Shown: one piece after another, positions 52,862-62,000 of the stretch
How the letters are laid out: each line of letters opens with the position of its first letter
How positions within the stretch are numbered: the first letter of the stretch is position 1
NCBI GenBank assembly: GCA_963575745.1
Contig: CAUYUJ010014323.1
Coordinates: forward strand, 272,393 to 334,392
Source of the DNA: Prorocentrum cordatum
Lineage: Eukaryota > Sar > Dinophyceae > Prorocentrales > Prorocentraceae
Length of the DNA stretch: 62,000 nt
Direction of reading: 5' to 3'
The notes under the pieces: model-generated
The model's database searches: none
Seen by the model: the letters and a program-made list of their open reading frames with translations, nothing else
What the model was told of the DNA's origin: nothing
Program-made: the position numbers and the translations under genes

Positions 52862-52935
52862 GTGATTATGATGGGGGGGGGGTGCGGTGCCGAAATAAAG
52901 TGGTCGGAGCTCTAGACACCCTGTGCAAGAGAATA
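51665..52935. repeat. G-rich tandem array with ~106-bp units
   Basis: The core CCGAAATAAAGTGGTCGGGG recurs with C-G-A starts at about 51811, 51916, 52022, 52130, 52236, 52268, 52376, 52485, 52591, 52697 and 52891. Most intervals are 105-109 bp, which is not a multiple of three. Units contain GGGCACTGGGCGG, GCGCTGGAGCCGCG and GCTGAGACGGCGCGG. The phrase GGAGCTCTAGACACCCTGTG occurs at both ends (about 51684 and 52908). A long GAT repeat interrupts the last unit. Pro/Arg-rich ORFs are shadows. Confidence 0.9.
52771..52870. repeat. GAT microsatellite inside the last array unit
   Basis: ATG/GAT trinucleotides from about 52774 to 52868 replace the middle of a 106-bp unit, stretching that interval to about 194 bp. 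Confidence 0.9.
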
Positions 52936-53469
52936 AGCTAAGGTAAGATGAGATTAGCAACGCTAAGCTAAAGGGACGTAGCTGGGGGAACCGCGGGGCG
53001 GATGCCGGGGGAACCGCCCGGGGCGGGGAACACTGCCCGGCCCCTGTAAGCTAAGGGGGTAAGAGACCTTCTAGGCAGAGCCTAGGTAGGGACAAATTCT
53101 TAAGGGTGAGCACCGCTCCCACTACTAACGGCAAGGTCAAGGTCCTACCCGCCGCTTGCCACGCCCACTACCTGTGCCCCCTTCCCCCTCCCTCTTCACC
53201 TGACGTGGGACCGTGTGTCCTCCTGGTCCCCCCTACCTGTTCCCCCACAGCACTTGAGACGAGCGCGGTCCACGCGCAGCGACCGCTTGCTGGTCCACCT
53301 GGTCCCCGACTGTACCTGCTCCCCCTCCTCCCCCCTCACCTGTCTTGCACGTGTTTTGGGACCGTGTGTCCTACCTGTACCCGTTGGGGCCCAGTCCCCC
53401 CGCGTGAGCACCGACGGTGCGGGCTAGCACGTCGACGGCTGGCGACGAGCGCCGGCGTTTTTCCTTCCT
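52936..53469. other. No gene recognised; pentamer remnants at the left
   Basis: AAGCTAAGGTAAGATG words to about 52975 match those at 50.6 kb. The rest is C/T-rich with no supported ORF. Confidence 0.45.
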
Positions 53470-54158
53470 GTTCGCTTCTTCCCCCTCCGCTCGCTTCCCC
53501 CCTCCCATGGCGGCAGCGCCCAGCACTGCGCGGCTTTGGCCTGGTGCTGGGCGCTGCACCTTGCCGCCTCGGCGGCCCCGCTCGCCATGGCGCTGTGCGG
53601 CTCAGGCCCGGCCTTCGGCAATGCGGATGTCAGCGCATCGTGTGTGGCTGCTGCCCGTCTTCACGCGCTGGCGGTGCAGGGCGGGTTTTCTCCCTGCAGT
53701 CCACCGACATCCTGTCGGTCATGAACGGCCCCCTCGTATGTGGCCGCTCCTCATGCAAGCTGCTACTTGGTCGTGGATTGGACTACCACCCTGGGCCTCT
53801 TCCGCATCACCCGGCGGCACAACGTTGCACATCGCCTCCGTGGTGTTCCTATTCTTCCTGGGCGTCGACCTGGTCAAGTGGCACGTCCCCCTCTGCAGTG
53901 CTTGAGGCTGGTGTTCGCGATGCGCCGTCGACGGCAACACCTTCACCTTCCCCCTCCGGGACTTCGCCCCCGGTACCAATCCGCGGCGCACCTGTTCCTG
54001 CACATCCATTTCGGCACCGCCTGCACCCCTGAGCTTCGCCCACTCCGGCCGCCTGGGGCCCCGCCTTCCTGTGCCCTGTCTCCCTGATTAAAGCTGTGCG
54101 TAGCCCGCCTAGTTTTTAGCGGAAGAGGTTCGCACTCGCCCCGCAGATAAAAAAAAAT
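53470..54158. repeat. ~0.7-kb direct repeat, copy 2
   Basis: Direct repeat of 49365-50098, about 4.1 kb away, with many substitutions and small indels. It ends with GCAGAT followed by nine A, whereas copy 1 ends GCAGACCAAAATT. Confidence 0.85.
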
Positions 54159-54159
54159 G

Positions 54160-55220
54160 GGGTGAGCATCAATACTTACCCTCACAGGTTCGCGCGTTCG
54201 ACACTTCTTCGCATGTGGATGAGCGGTCATAAACGTGGTTGCGTCCCCAAGGTGCATTCCTGCTCGTCGCGCGTGCGTGTACTGTCGCATGGCCCTTCTT
54301 AGCTTGAGTCTCTGATGCACACTTGGTAGTGTTGCCTTACATCTGATTGATCTGCCAATGCACGTCTTCAGAGTTCCCCTGAAGGCCCAAGGACTGGGCG
54401 AGCCCACGGAAGCGGACCGTAGCAGCAACAATGTCGGCTCACTGCGCTGTCCGGCGAAGGCTTCGGCGAAGGCTGGCCCATCCTCCTCCCCCCTCCTTGC
54501 TCCATCATCAATCCTCCGTCCTTCGTCCTCCCTCCCCCACTCATTTGTCCTCCTGCTTCTCGCCATCCCCCTCACCTCCCACCTCGTTCTCCTCATCATC
54601 ATCGTGCTCCCTCTGTTGTTCCTCCTACTTTCTTCTCCTGCTCAGGGTGGCAGGAACACAAGCCGCGGTGCTGCCTCGGTCTTGCAGATGCTCGTGCGGG
54701 TGTACCTGGCGCCCGGCACTACGGCTCCAGAAACGGCCTGCCGCCGGCCCGCTGCCATCATGCTGACGCGCGTGAAGGGGCAGGAGCAAGAGGGGAAGAG
54801 AGGGAGGGAGGGAGGGAGGACGAGTATGACAACGGCGACGAGGATAAGAGAGGAGGGACGAGGGAGGAGGGGGAGGAAACAGAAGGAGGATGACAAGAAA
54901 AACACTAAAGCAGCCAGGCTCAGGCACTGCAGACGGTGCAAACCCCAGACGCAACACGCACCTACGTCTGTACGAACGCCCGTTTGCAGGTCCGTTCTTG
55001 CACTCGGGAGAGAAAGCCGCCGCTCGATATCAAGCGCACAAACGCGCTACTCAGGGGTATCGCAACATCTATGCTGTTGTACGCAATCGGAAGCAGCTGC
55101 AGTTCAGAAGCGTTGGCACAATCACGAAAACGCGTGCGCAAACACCTCTACCTAATGAGCCCAGCGCGACCCCGATTAGGGGAAAATTTCCTATTGTATG
55201 GGCGCAGTGCATGGACTCAG
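54160..55220. other. No gene recognised; C/T-rich and GGGA-rich parts
   Basis: TCCTCC-rich sequence at 54480-54640 and GGGA repeats at 54795-54825. ORFs are low-complexity. Confidence 0.45.
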
Positions 55221-55224
55221 TGCT

Positions 55225-55330
55225 TGGCATTGCTTGGCATAGCTTGGCACTGCTTGGCATGAGGCGCCCGGGGAAACCGCAAAACCCGCGGAACCCAGGG
55301 AACCCGGGGAACCTGGGGAATCTCCGAGCC
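55225..55330. repeat. Two short minisatellites: TTGGCATTGC and GGAACCCGG
   Basis: TGCTTGGCA/TAGCTTGGCA units run 55225-55260, then GGAACCC.GG units 55270-55325. The second translates as a short Pro-Asn-Gly repeat. Confidence 0.65.
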
Positions 55331-55721
55331 ACGGGCAACGTAGCATTAGTAGGCACCAAATTTTAACCAAGTTGGAACCCCTTAGGCAAGCCAAATTGGG
55401 GAAAACAGCCCGCTGCCGAATAACCATGAAAAGCACTTGCTCTCGCCAGTTCGCCGCCGAAGAAACACATCGTCGTCCCCGCCGCCCTCTCCGCATCCTG
55501 CTCATCGCCCTCTCAAGATTCCTCCCATCACAGACGTAAGCCTGCGTTGCTATCATCGTTCCCGCGGCGGCAACACCTGAGGAGAAAGTCGGATACCATG
55601 GGGCGGAGTCGTAGGAAGCATGGCGAACGAGTTATGCGTGACGAGACATCGCCTCCATTTCCGTACACTCCATTCACATCAGCATTTAAAATTGCGATCA
55701 ACCGATCGTACCTATGTTTAC

Positions 55722-55730
55722 TCATATATC

Positions 55731-55767
<37 letters not shown>

Positions 55768-55985
55768 TCACACATGGCGCGTGCGCGCCCAGGCTAGCAA
55801 AGGGGGATCACCGATGGGGTTGCCATCGCTTGCGATCAAACGAACTGTCGAGAGGTACCCCTGCGGTCATTACATTACCCGAGACGCACCCAACCCCTTC
55901 TCCACGCGAACCGACAATTTACGGTGAGGGCATTCTATATATATATATACATATATATACATCATTTACATATACATATAACTAA
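55722..55985. repeat. TA and TG dinucleotide repeats
   Basis: TATA runs (55727-55746) continue into TG repeats (55747-55768), and further TATA/CATA runs lie at 55935-55985. No gene lies between them. Confidence 0.85.
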
Positions 55986-56153
55986 CTCTTCGAGCTCCCG
56001 CGGACGAGAGCGCGCCGCGCACTGAATTCAGGGCACAGGAAAACTGGCCAGGGAGCAGCCGCCCAAGCGGGGGAGCCACGCCAGCTCACTCGTCGAGGAG
56101 GAGCGTCACCCTCGCGCTGGCCGCCCGCCCCGCGCCACCTGCCCGCTGGGGCC

Positions 56154-56854
56154 CTAGCCCCTGCTCCGGGCCCCATCGGGCGGCAGACCCAACTTGGCGG
56201 CCAGCAACTGGAGTGCCTCCTTGGGTTTGCCCTCGCGACGCGCCGCCTCCACCAAGACGGAGAACCGATGCGTGACTTCCGCCGACGGCTGCTCCGAGGC
56301 AGCCTTAGCTCCGCCTGCCGCCACCGCCGCTGCCGCCGCTGCCGCGGGGGCAGAGGCAGGCTCCGCTGAGGCCGCCCCTTCGCGAGGTTCTCCAGCGAGA
56401 GGGGCATCGGCGCCGAGCGGGCCGAAGGCGCCGCACCCAGGCAGCAAAGCAGCCGCAGGCACCAGGGCCGCATCGCGCCGCAGGTCATCAGCCCACTCGT
56501 CGTTGAACTCGTCGTCGCCCATGGCGCCCGCCGCAGCGGCCGCCCACTTCGCCTCCGCCAGCCGCTGGCGTCGGCGGCGCCTCCGGAGGACCTTGCCGAG
56601 GCCCTTGCCCTCCGAGGCCCCGTGCCCCTGTCCTTAACCACGCCCTTGTCCTCGTCCTTGTCCTCGCCGCCGTCGGCCTCGCCGGCGCTCGCCTCAGGCC
56701 GCGGCGCCATCGCGAGCGGCGAGGCGGAGGCAGCCGAGCGCGCGATGGCGGCGACGGCGCGGCGAGGCGCGTGGGCCTGCGCCGCCGCGCGCACGGCCGC
56801 AGCCATCATGGCGGCGGCAACGCCGGCGGGTGGGGCTCCTCTAGGCTCAGCCAT
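56154..56854 (-). pseudogene. DinoSL-headed retrocopy, frameshifted, function unknown
   Basis: ATG 56854 lies about 40 nt after a leader relic. The first frame reads MAEPRGAPPAGVAAAMMAAA and then an acidic/Lys stretch GGEDKDEDKGVVKD. Near 56640 the sensible frame shifts to GASEGKGLGKVLRRRRRQRL, AEAKWAAAAAGAMGDDEFND and EWADDLRRDAALVP. It ends VTHRFSVLVEAARREGKPKE and ALQLLAAKLGLPPDG at the stop of 56154. One base added in thought would join the frames. Lack of introns and the leader relic indicate a retroposed mRNA. The final segment is helical; no family was recognised. Confidence 0.55.
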
Positions 56855-56893
56855 CGCGCGCCGACGAGGACGCGGGGCGGCGCCGTGCGACCG

Positions 56894-56912
56894 CTTGAGC
56901 CAAAATGCACGG
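56894..56912 (-). other. DinoSL relic with 2-nt deletion
   Basis: The minus strand reads CCGTG then CATTTTGGCTCAAG, equal to the leader lacking two bases near its 5' end. It precedes the ATG at 56854. Confidence 0.7.
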
Positions 56913-56937
56913 TGAGGGCATCGGGCGATCTCGTCGC

Positions 56938-58040
56938 CAACAATATGGGGTTTCTGGACAATGCGCTCGTCGGACTGCTGAGCCTCAATTGCGAGAGGCG
57001 CTCGTCCAAAAGCTCGGCATCCAAGGGTGACGCCAACACGCGCGCGAGACAGCTGTCGGCTGCCCTTTCGCACGCCCTCCAGGAATGGAGAACGGCCGTG
57101 GACGGATCGAAGTTGCGCCCCGCAGTGAAGCGCATCGGCGAGCTGGAAGGCTGGAACCAGGTAGCAAAAAGATCTCGACGACGAGGGCCCCTGGCAAGAG
57201 CGGATCACCCGCGAGACTTGCGAGCGCCCCTGCCTCGGCCAGCGGGTCCGCGATGAGCCCGAGGTCGATCTACAGGGCGCGCCGCGCGAAGGCTCTTGCG
57301 GGCATCCCGCTGAGCAAGGGGGCGAGGATCTTGGCGCCGCGCGGCAGCGACCCCATCAGCATCGAGTCTTCGCCAGGCGGCGCCGCCGCTGCTGCCGCCG
57401 CCCAAGAAGAACCGGCGCGAGAAGTGCGACGAGAAGAAGGGCGACGCGGAGATCTTCACTGTCGACTGCGAGCGCATGCTCCTGATAGAGCAACGCGGCG
57501 CGGCGACCGCGGAGTGTAAGTTGACGCCGGGGTCCGAGAGCACGCGCGCGGCCAGGGTGCGCAGCGGCGACAAGGAAACGGAGGTGCCGAATGCCATGTA
57601 CGAGACGTGGCTCAAGAAGAAGCGAGCCATGGCGCGCCGCTCAAGAGGCCCGCGGCCGCGAAGAAGCCTGCGGGGATTCGGCGCGAGGAGGGGCGCGCCC
57701 TTTCCGAGCAGGAAAACAGCGACGGGGGGGGGGGGGGCAGCCCGAGCCCGACGAGGTCGAGGACATCGAAGCTCCCGCGGCCATGCCCTAGCTCGCCGCA
57801 ACGACGCCCCCTAAGAGGAAATGCGTCGCGATGTGGTACAAGAGTGACTTCTGCAGCGCCGCGCGGGAACCCTTCGGCCACCAGCACCAGGTGTGCGCTA
57901 TCGGGAAGAAGGCTGGCTCCTACAGTAAGGCGAAGAAGATCAAGGCGGCGGAGAACCTGGTAGAGTTGCTCCACGTTACGAAAACTAGCTGTTCGCGCAG
58001 ATTTCCGCCAACATATGACACGCGACATGGCAGAACATGA
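56938..58040 (+). pseudogene. Broken Lys/Ala-rich plus-strand gene
   Basis: Segments in order: NNMGFLDNALVGLLSLNCER, ARQLSAALSHALQEWRTAVD and KRIGELEGWNQVAKRSRR (to about 57180); then MSPRSIYRARRAKALAGIPL (about 57255); then KKNRREKCDEKKGDAEIFTV and DCERMLLIEQRGAATAE (about 57407-57515); then PLKRPAAAKKPAG (about 57640) and EQENSDGGG. In another frame DEVEDIEAPAAMP meets a TAG at 57789-57791 and continues unshifted as PPKRKCVAMWYKSDFCSAAR and KKAGSYSKAKKIKAAENLVE. Islands alternate frames, so introns or indels separate them. The Lys/Ala-rich part suggests a nuclear or chromatin-linked protein; this is only inference. Confidence 0.45.
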
Positions 58041-59490
58041 CAGAACAAACGGTTTCCCTGGAATCAGAAATGCACGGAGGCCCCACATGGCGGGGCGCGC
58101 GCCTCCGCGGTTTCAGCCGCGCCCTCCTGCAAGCGGAAGGGCAACGAGATGTTGGGGCCCCTGTGAGGCGTTGATTCCGTGCGGCGCATATGCAAAGGCT
58201 CTGACAAAAGCGACGCCAGCGCCGTTCCTGCGCGGCGGCCCGCACGGCGGACCGACTGCGAGCACACTGGCTTCGGGGGCGGCATTTGCGCATGTATATG
58301 CATTCGCATATGCGCGCAATACATGCGAATTTCGCGGGCGTCGGGCGGCGACGAGCGTGCGCTGGCGACTGCGACGGCGACCGCTGCACGCGGACAGCCA
58401 CGCGCGCTCTCAGGCACGCGCGCGCGCATGCCACGCCTCGCACGCGTGCTCTCGTGCGCGCATTACCGCGTGAACCTTGATATCTTGTATGATAGGATTG
58501 TCGCCAAGGGCTGCAGTTGCCCAGCGCGCCACATGGTCCCATTGAGGGCCATTCTTAGGAGACCGGATGTAAGTCCGAGAACCTTTTATCTTCTCGGGTG
58601 TGTACGCTGAGATGTACAGCGCTTGTATCGTTCCTCTGCATTTTATGTGTATCACTTTGGTTGAGCAAGCGTGCGGTCATGATGGCGATTGTATTGTTCC
58701 GCCATTCCGCCCTCTGGGTGCCTTGGTCGCGCCAATCTAACTCATGTTCTGCTCGTTCGGCAGGCCCCCCCGCAGCTCGGCGCGTGCATTTGCGCGGGTT
58801 GGCTGGGATGCGCGCGCACGTCGTCGCCACCTGTAAGTAAGAGCCATTTGGCAAACAACTCGAGCGATCGAACCTAAGACCGACATGACAGCATCGCATT
58901 CGCATGACTTGTAGGCCGAAGTCTTCGATAGCATCGCGCATGGGCCCTAGTTTCCAAGGTGACCTGGGGGCCCCATGAGCACGATCGACACGCGCGAGGC
59001 CCGAGCTGTGACCATGAGCTTCTGGGTGCGCTGATAGCGTGGCCCCGCCCGCTTACCAGGCAGTCGCACATGCCGATCAGCGGGCGTTGGACTACCCAAG
59101 TATTGTGTACCCGCGGAGCTCATGACCACTGCGCGCGTTATACGGTCGCACATGTATCCGCGGGCTTGGAGACCAGCGCGAGCTGTTCGTTGATCCTCGA
59201 TGACAGGAGTACGATAATGATAATGATGCGATGAACGATCCTTTCCCCCAGCGGCCCACGCGGCAAACGCGCGGGGCTCGCTGCCGCCCCTGGCGCTCGC
59301 AGCCGGCGCCTGGGAAAAGCAAGCAGGTGCCCCCGCGCCTGTTGACAGGACCTCAGGCGTCGGCCTGTCCATGCAAGCGAGCATTGCCGTGGCACTCGCC
59401 TGCCCCCGTCACCTACTCTCGAGCGTAGGGGGCGTCCGCGCGGCCGCCTGCTTCGGGTCTGTGTCCGGGCTGTCGGCCACGGAATCACCC
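58041..59490. other. No gene recognised; ATGCAT-rich palindromes
   Basis: GCGCATGTATATGCATTCGC and following CATATGCGCGC at 58287-58315 are rich in short palindromes, as is 58400-58445 (GCGCGCGCATGCC). No ORF is supported. Confidence 0.45.
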
Positions 59491-59492
59491 GG

Positions 59493-61812
59493 TTAGATCG
59501 GCGACGCACTGCTCGAGGTGTAGCTATCATATCTCTCGACGGCGCCGCTCGCTGCAGCAGGTTGCCGCGCAGTACCAGGCTGCCGCGCGCGGGCCTCAGG
59601 CGGCGCCCGCTCGGCGCCTTCGTCGTAGATGGTCTGGTACACCTTCGCCTGCGACACCCTCGCGGCGAAGTCCTGATCCAGAACCGTAGGCTTGGTGCCC
59701 CATGCGGTATTCCGGTTCCACCAGGTCTTCAAAGCGTTGTCCACCATGGCCTTGATCGCGAATCGAAATGTCTCCACATTGATGCTTTGGCTAATGCCCC
59801 TTGTGTCCTGTGACATCATGAACGCGCGGGCATCCACAGGAGCAAGCAACCCCGCGCTGCTTGAAGCAGGTTGCCCCGCAGTAGGCTCTGCATCCACGGT
59901 ATCCTCGATGACGTGCCGCAGGGGTGACGGTATGGTGAATGCTGTGGCTCCATCGACCTCCGTCGCCACGTCATGCTCGTCAACCTTGATCGCTAGGTGT
60001 CCTGATGGTGTTTTTACTGGATCAACCACCCTAGCGCCTGTTCCAAGGAGGAGCCTGTACATGTCCATGCCTGGGATGGTCATATCTTCTTTGCCATTCT
60101 CAAGGCTCAGGATGGCACGCATGTTTGCTATGCTCCTCAGGCCCAGGATTGCGGGCAAGTTTTCTCTGGGCCCCTGGGCCACGTTGGCTGAATAAGTGTC
60201 CAGCTTGGCGATGGCAGGTTGCCCCGCAGGGTTGACCCTATATGCGCAGGCAATTTTGCAATGGCCTGACGTCCTGCGCACTGCAGCTCCAGCGCCCAAT
60301 CCGGTCACGCACTATGGTCTGCTCAGGCTCAATCTCCTTATGTCGCGACCGTGGGCGCGCGAAACCCGCTCGAATGTTTGAGCAGTTGTCAGACCACCGA
60401 CGTTTAAGTTGCTACCAGTGTCAAGCAAGATAGTCAACATCCCATCGATCATGGTCTCGCCAGTCGCTGCTAGGGCCAACGCATGACGGTCCCCGAAGAG
60501 GCCCTGGACGGTGGCCACTGTTGTGGCGCGCGCGCGCCCTTGATGCGCCTTCGGTCCAATGCCCACCCGTTCTTCCTCCTGGATGTGAATGCACTCGTGC
60601 ATGCTCGTTCTTCTACCTCCGTGACTGGATATCGTTGGAGAATCCAATCGGAAGGGTGTTCACCATATGTAATATGTAGGATACTGCTGCGTCAGTGGGG
60701 GTTCTCAAAGGTGTCCTTACCGGCGCGCACTGCATTCTGGCCGTCCGTGTTGAGCATCAATGCCGTCTGCAACGTGTCACGTTGCAGACATGGCGCTGGC
60801 GCCACTGCGCGCGCTGACTGGGCTGTCAGTTCGGCGCGGGCGTAGCGGGCCACCCCGCATTCTGCCGCGCGAGGCGCGTTAGCTCTTTCCATGCGCCTGA
60901 GCCACGCTTCGTTGGCAGGTGGCCCCGCAGGTGCAGATGCAGCAGGTGTCCCCGCAGAGGCAGCTGGCTCAGCTATCGGCGGCATCTGCGCGTCTGCGGT
61001 TGGCATCGCTGCTGCTGGTTCTGGCCGCGCGCACGGCGGTGGCATGACCGTAGGCATCGGCGCATTGCGTGCAGCAGGTTGCCCCGCAGGAGCCGCGGGC
61101 GTCCCGGCTGGCGCCGTGGGCCCAGCCATGGCGGCCGTGATCCTATTCACTTCTTCACTGAGGTCCCTGAGTTCGTTCGCCCCGCGGAGCATCTCCTCGC
61201 GTCGGTTCTCGGCGCCCTGCCTGCCCGCGAGGGCGCAGCGAGACCCAGCTGCGGTCAGCCCCACGCCTCGGCGCACAGCGCACGGGGCTTCGTTCGAGAC
61301 CCCTTCAATCTGTCGGTCGGCATTTAACTGGGCCACTCTGCCCCAACAGACTGCGTGAAATATGTGGCCGCGTTGGGTCCCCCGTACCTTGTCGCGGCAT
61401 TCAGACTCCTCAAGACAGATCGAACACTTCGTGAATCACCGTCTTTGATGATCGGTGGCGTGGCAGATGGCCCTGTGCGCCTCTGCCGCTCGAATGTGGC
61501 CTCGCCCATTGCGCGGCGGCCCGGCGGGGCTGCAGGGCCCGCTTGCATGGCAGTAATTTGCCCCGCAGCCACGAATCCCATAGCAGGTTGCCCCGCGCGA
61601 CTCATCGCGCGCCGCGCCTGATTGCGCTGCTGGCGTGCGCGCTGTGCTGAGAGGTTCGCCTGCAGCGACTCATGCATGGCCAATCTTTCAGGCCGCAGCT
61701 CTCCAAGCGATACAAGTAATGTCAGCTCTGGACCACGTGGGGTGACATCCTGGCCCATCGAAGGCGCCATGTACCCGCGATGTGGCACTGGCCGGGGATG
61801 CCCGACTCGCAT
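59493..61812 (-). pseudogene. Retrotransposon gag-protease polyprotein, interrupted
   Basis: Three minus frames join in order. 61812-61324 reads RLAMHESLQANLSAQRARQQ and VRSVLRSLNAATRYGGPNAA. 61336-60692 reads LRDLSEEVNRITAAMAGPTA and NEAWLRRMERANAPRAAECG, with many AG(Q/T/P)PA peptides. 60647-60312 has TILLDTGSNLNVGGLTTAQT, a retropepsin-type active site (LDTGS). A TAG at 60312-60314 follows, and the same frame continues as CVTGLGAGAAVRRTSGHCKI, NLPAILGLRSIANMRAILSL and GHLAIKVDEHDVATEVDGAT to 59493. ILGL is the second protease motif. It is a Gag-like plus protease region of an LTR-type or related element; integrase, RT and LTRs were not seen. Two frameshifts and the TAG suggest a dead copy. 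The start may lie beyond 61812. Confidence 0.6.
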
Positions 61813-62000
61813 CCCGCACCCCTCGTGAGCTGAGACCTGTAAAAATCGTCCGTTGTTGCCCTGATGTAAGGGTTCTCGGGTTGACTCCCGACCCGATCCC
61901 CCCCTGTGGTCTGCGCGCAGTAGTCAGGGGACACATCGGTGGTGCCACTGGCCTGTTGGCCGCTGTCGGGGCATAAGTTGGGTGGCTGAAGAACGCAGGT
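61813..62000. other. Window edge, probable upstream part of the retroelement
   Basis: A minus frame continues open here in part (NPRTLTSGQQRTIFTGLSSR) but with no motif, and the window ends. Confidence 0.35.

Noticed and set aside
51108-52960. Minus ORFs of 362-539 codons over the tandem arrays
   Set aside because: Unit lengths of 105-109 bp are not multiples of three, and several frames are open; this is repeat composition, not a gene.
5676-60314. UAG reassigned to an amino acid
   Set aside because: The implied residue differs between sites and nearly all affected frames also carry frameshifts, so decay is the simpler reading; kept only as a finding to test.
1-62000. Bacterial or phage origin
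   Set aside because: DinoSL relics, retroelements, very long trinucleotide microsatellites and absence of compact operons argue for a dinoflagellate nucleus.

Overview
The window looks like nuclear DNA of a core dinoflagellate, probably a GC-rich Prorocentrum-like species; the genus is a guess from general resemblance. The best evidence is five relics of the dinoflagellate spliced leader (DinoSL, CCGTAGCCATTTTGG then CTCAAG) at 13444, 16638, 33195, 45893 and 56894. Each lies directly in front of a coding region on its strand, as expected when trans-spliced mRNAs are reverse-transcribed back into the genome. There are no operons, Shine-Dalgarno sites or compact bacterial genes. Most long ORFs are stop-poor shadows of GC-rich or trinucleotide repeats. 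Most recognisable coding remains are on the minus strand.

Layout. 0-8.6 kb: a methyltransferase-like fragment, a set of covarying hairpins, a decayed copia-like gag-protease (4.4-6.1 kb), a G-rich dispersed repeat array and a short-period minisatellite. 8.6-13.5 kb: a decayed non-LTR retrotransposon next to a DinoSL-headed retrocopy. 13.5-17.1 kb: CTC and CAT microsatellites, two copies of a 165-bp module and a small DinoSL-headed retrogene. 17.5-20.4 kb: two blocks of a 90-bp (30-codon) tandem repeat. 20.4-25.5 kb: a broken plus-strand gene and about 1 kb of CAC/CAT microsatellite. 25.5-27 kb: a LINE 3' end with an RNase H-like region.

27.25-33.2 kb holds the best-preserved element: a LINE-like retrotransposon with ORF1, ORF2 (AP-endonuclease plus reverse transcriptase, catalytic motifs intact) and a full DinoSL sequence at its 5' end. 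It sits inside an older dispersed repeat whose uninterrupted copy is at 37.95-38.35 kb. 34-46 kb: a 48-bp repeat, a CCCH zinc-finger fragment, a coiled-coil fragment, a decayed 2OG-Fe(II) dioxygenase-like gene, a palindromic 32-bp minisatellite, a protein-kinase fragment, a Lys/Ser-rich coding remnant and an open 377-codon DinoSL-headed retrogene. 47-54.2 kb: minisatellites, and two copies of a ~0.7-kb sequence flanking a pentamer minisatellite and two G-rich tandem arrays. 55-62 kb: short repeats, a DinoSL-headed retrocopy, a broken Lys-rich plus-strand gene and a gag-protease polyprotein with an LDTG active site.

The coding pieces do not form a pathway. The theme is retroposition: LINE machinery, several DinoSL-headed retrocopies, and insertion next to trinucleotide repeats. 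All calls come from reading the sequence; no alignment or database search was run.
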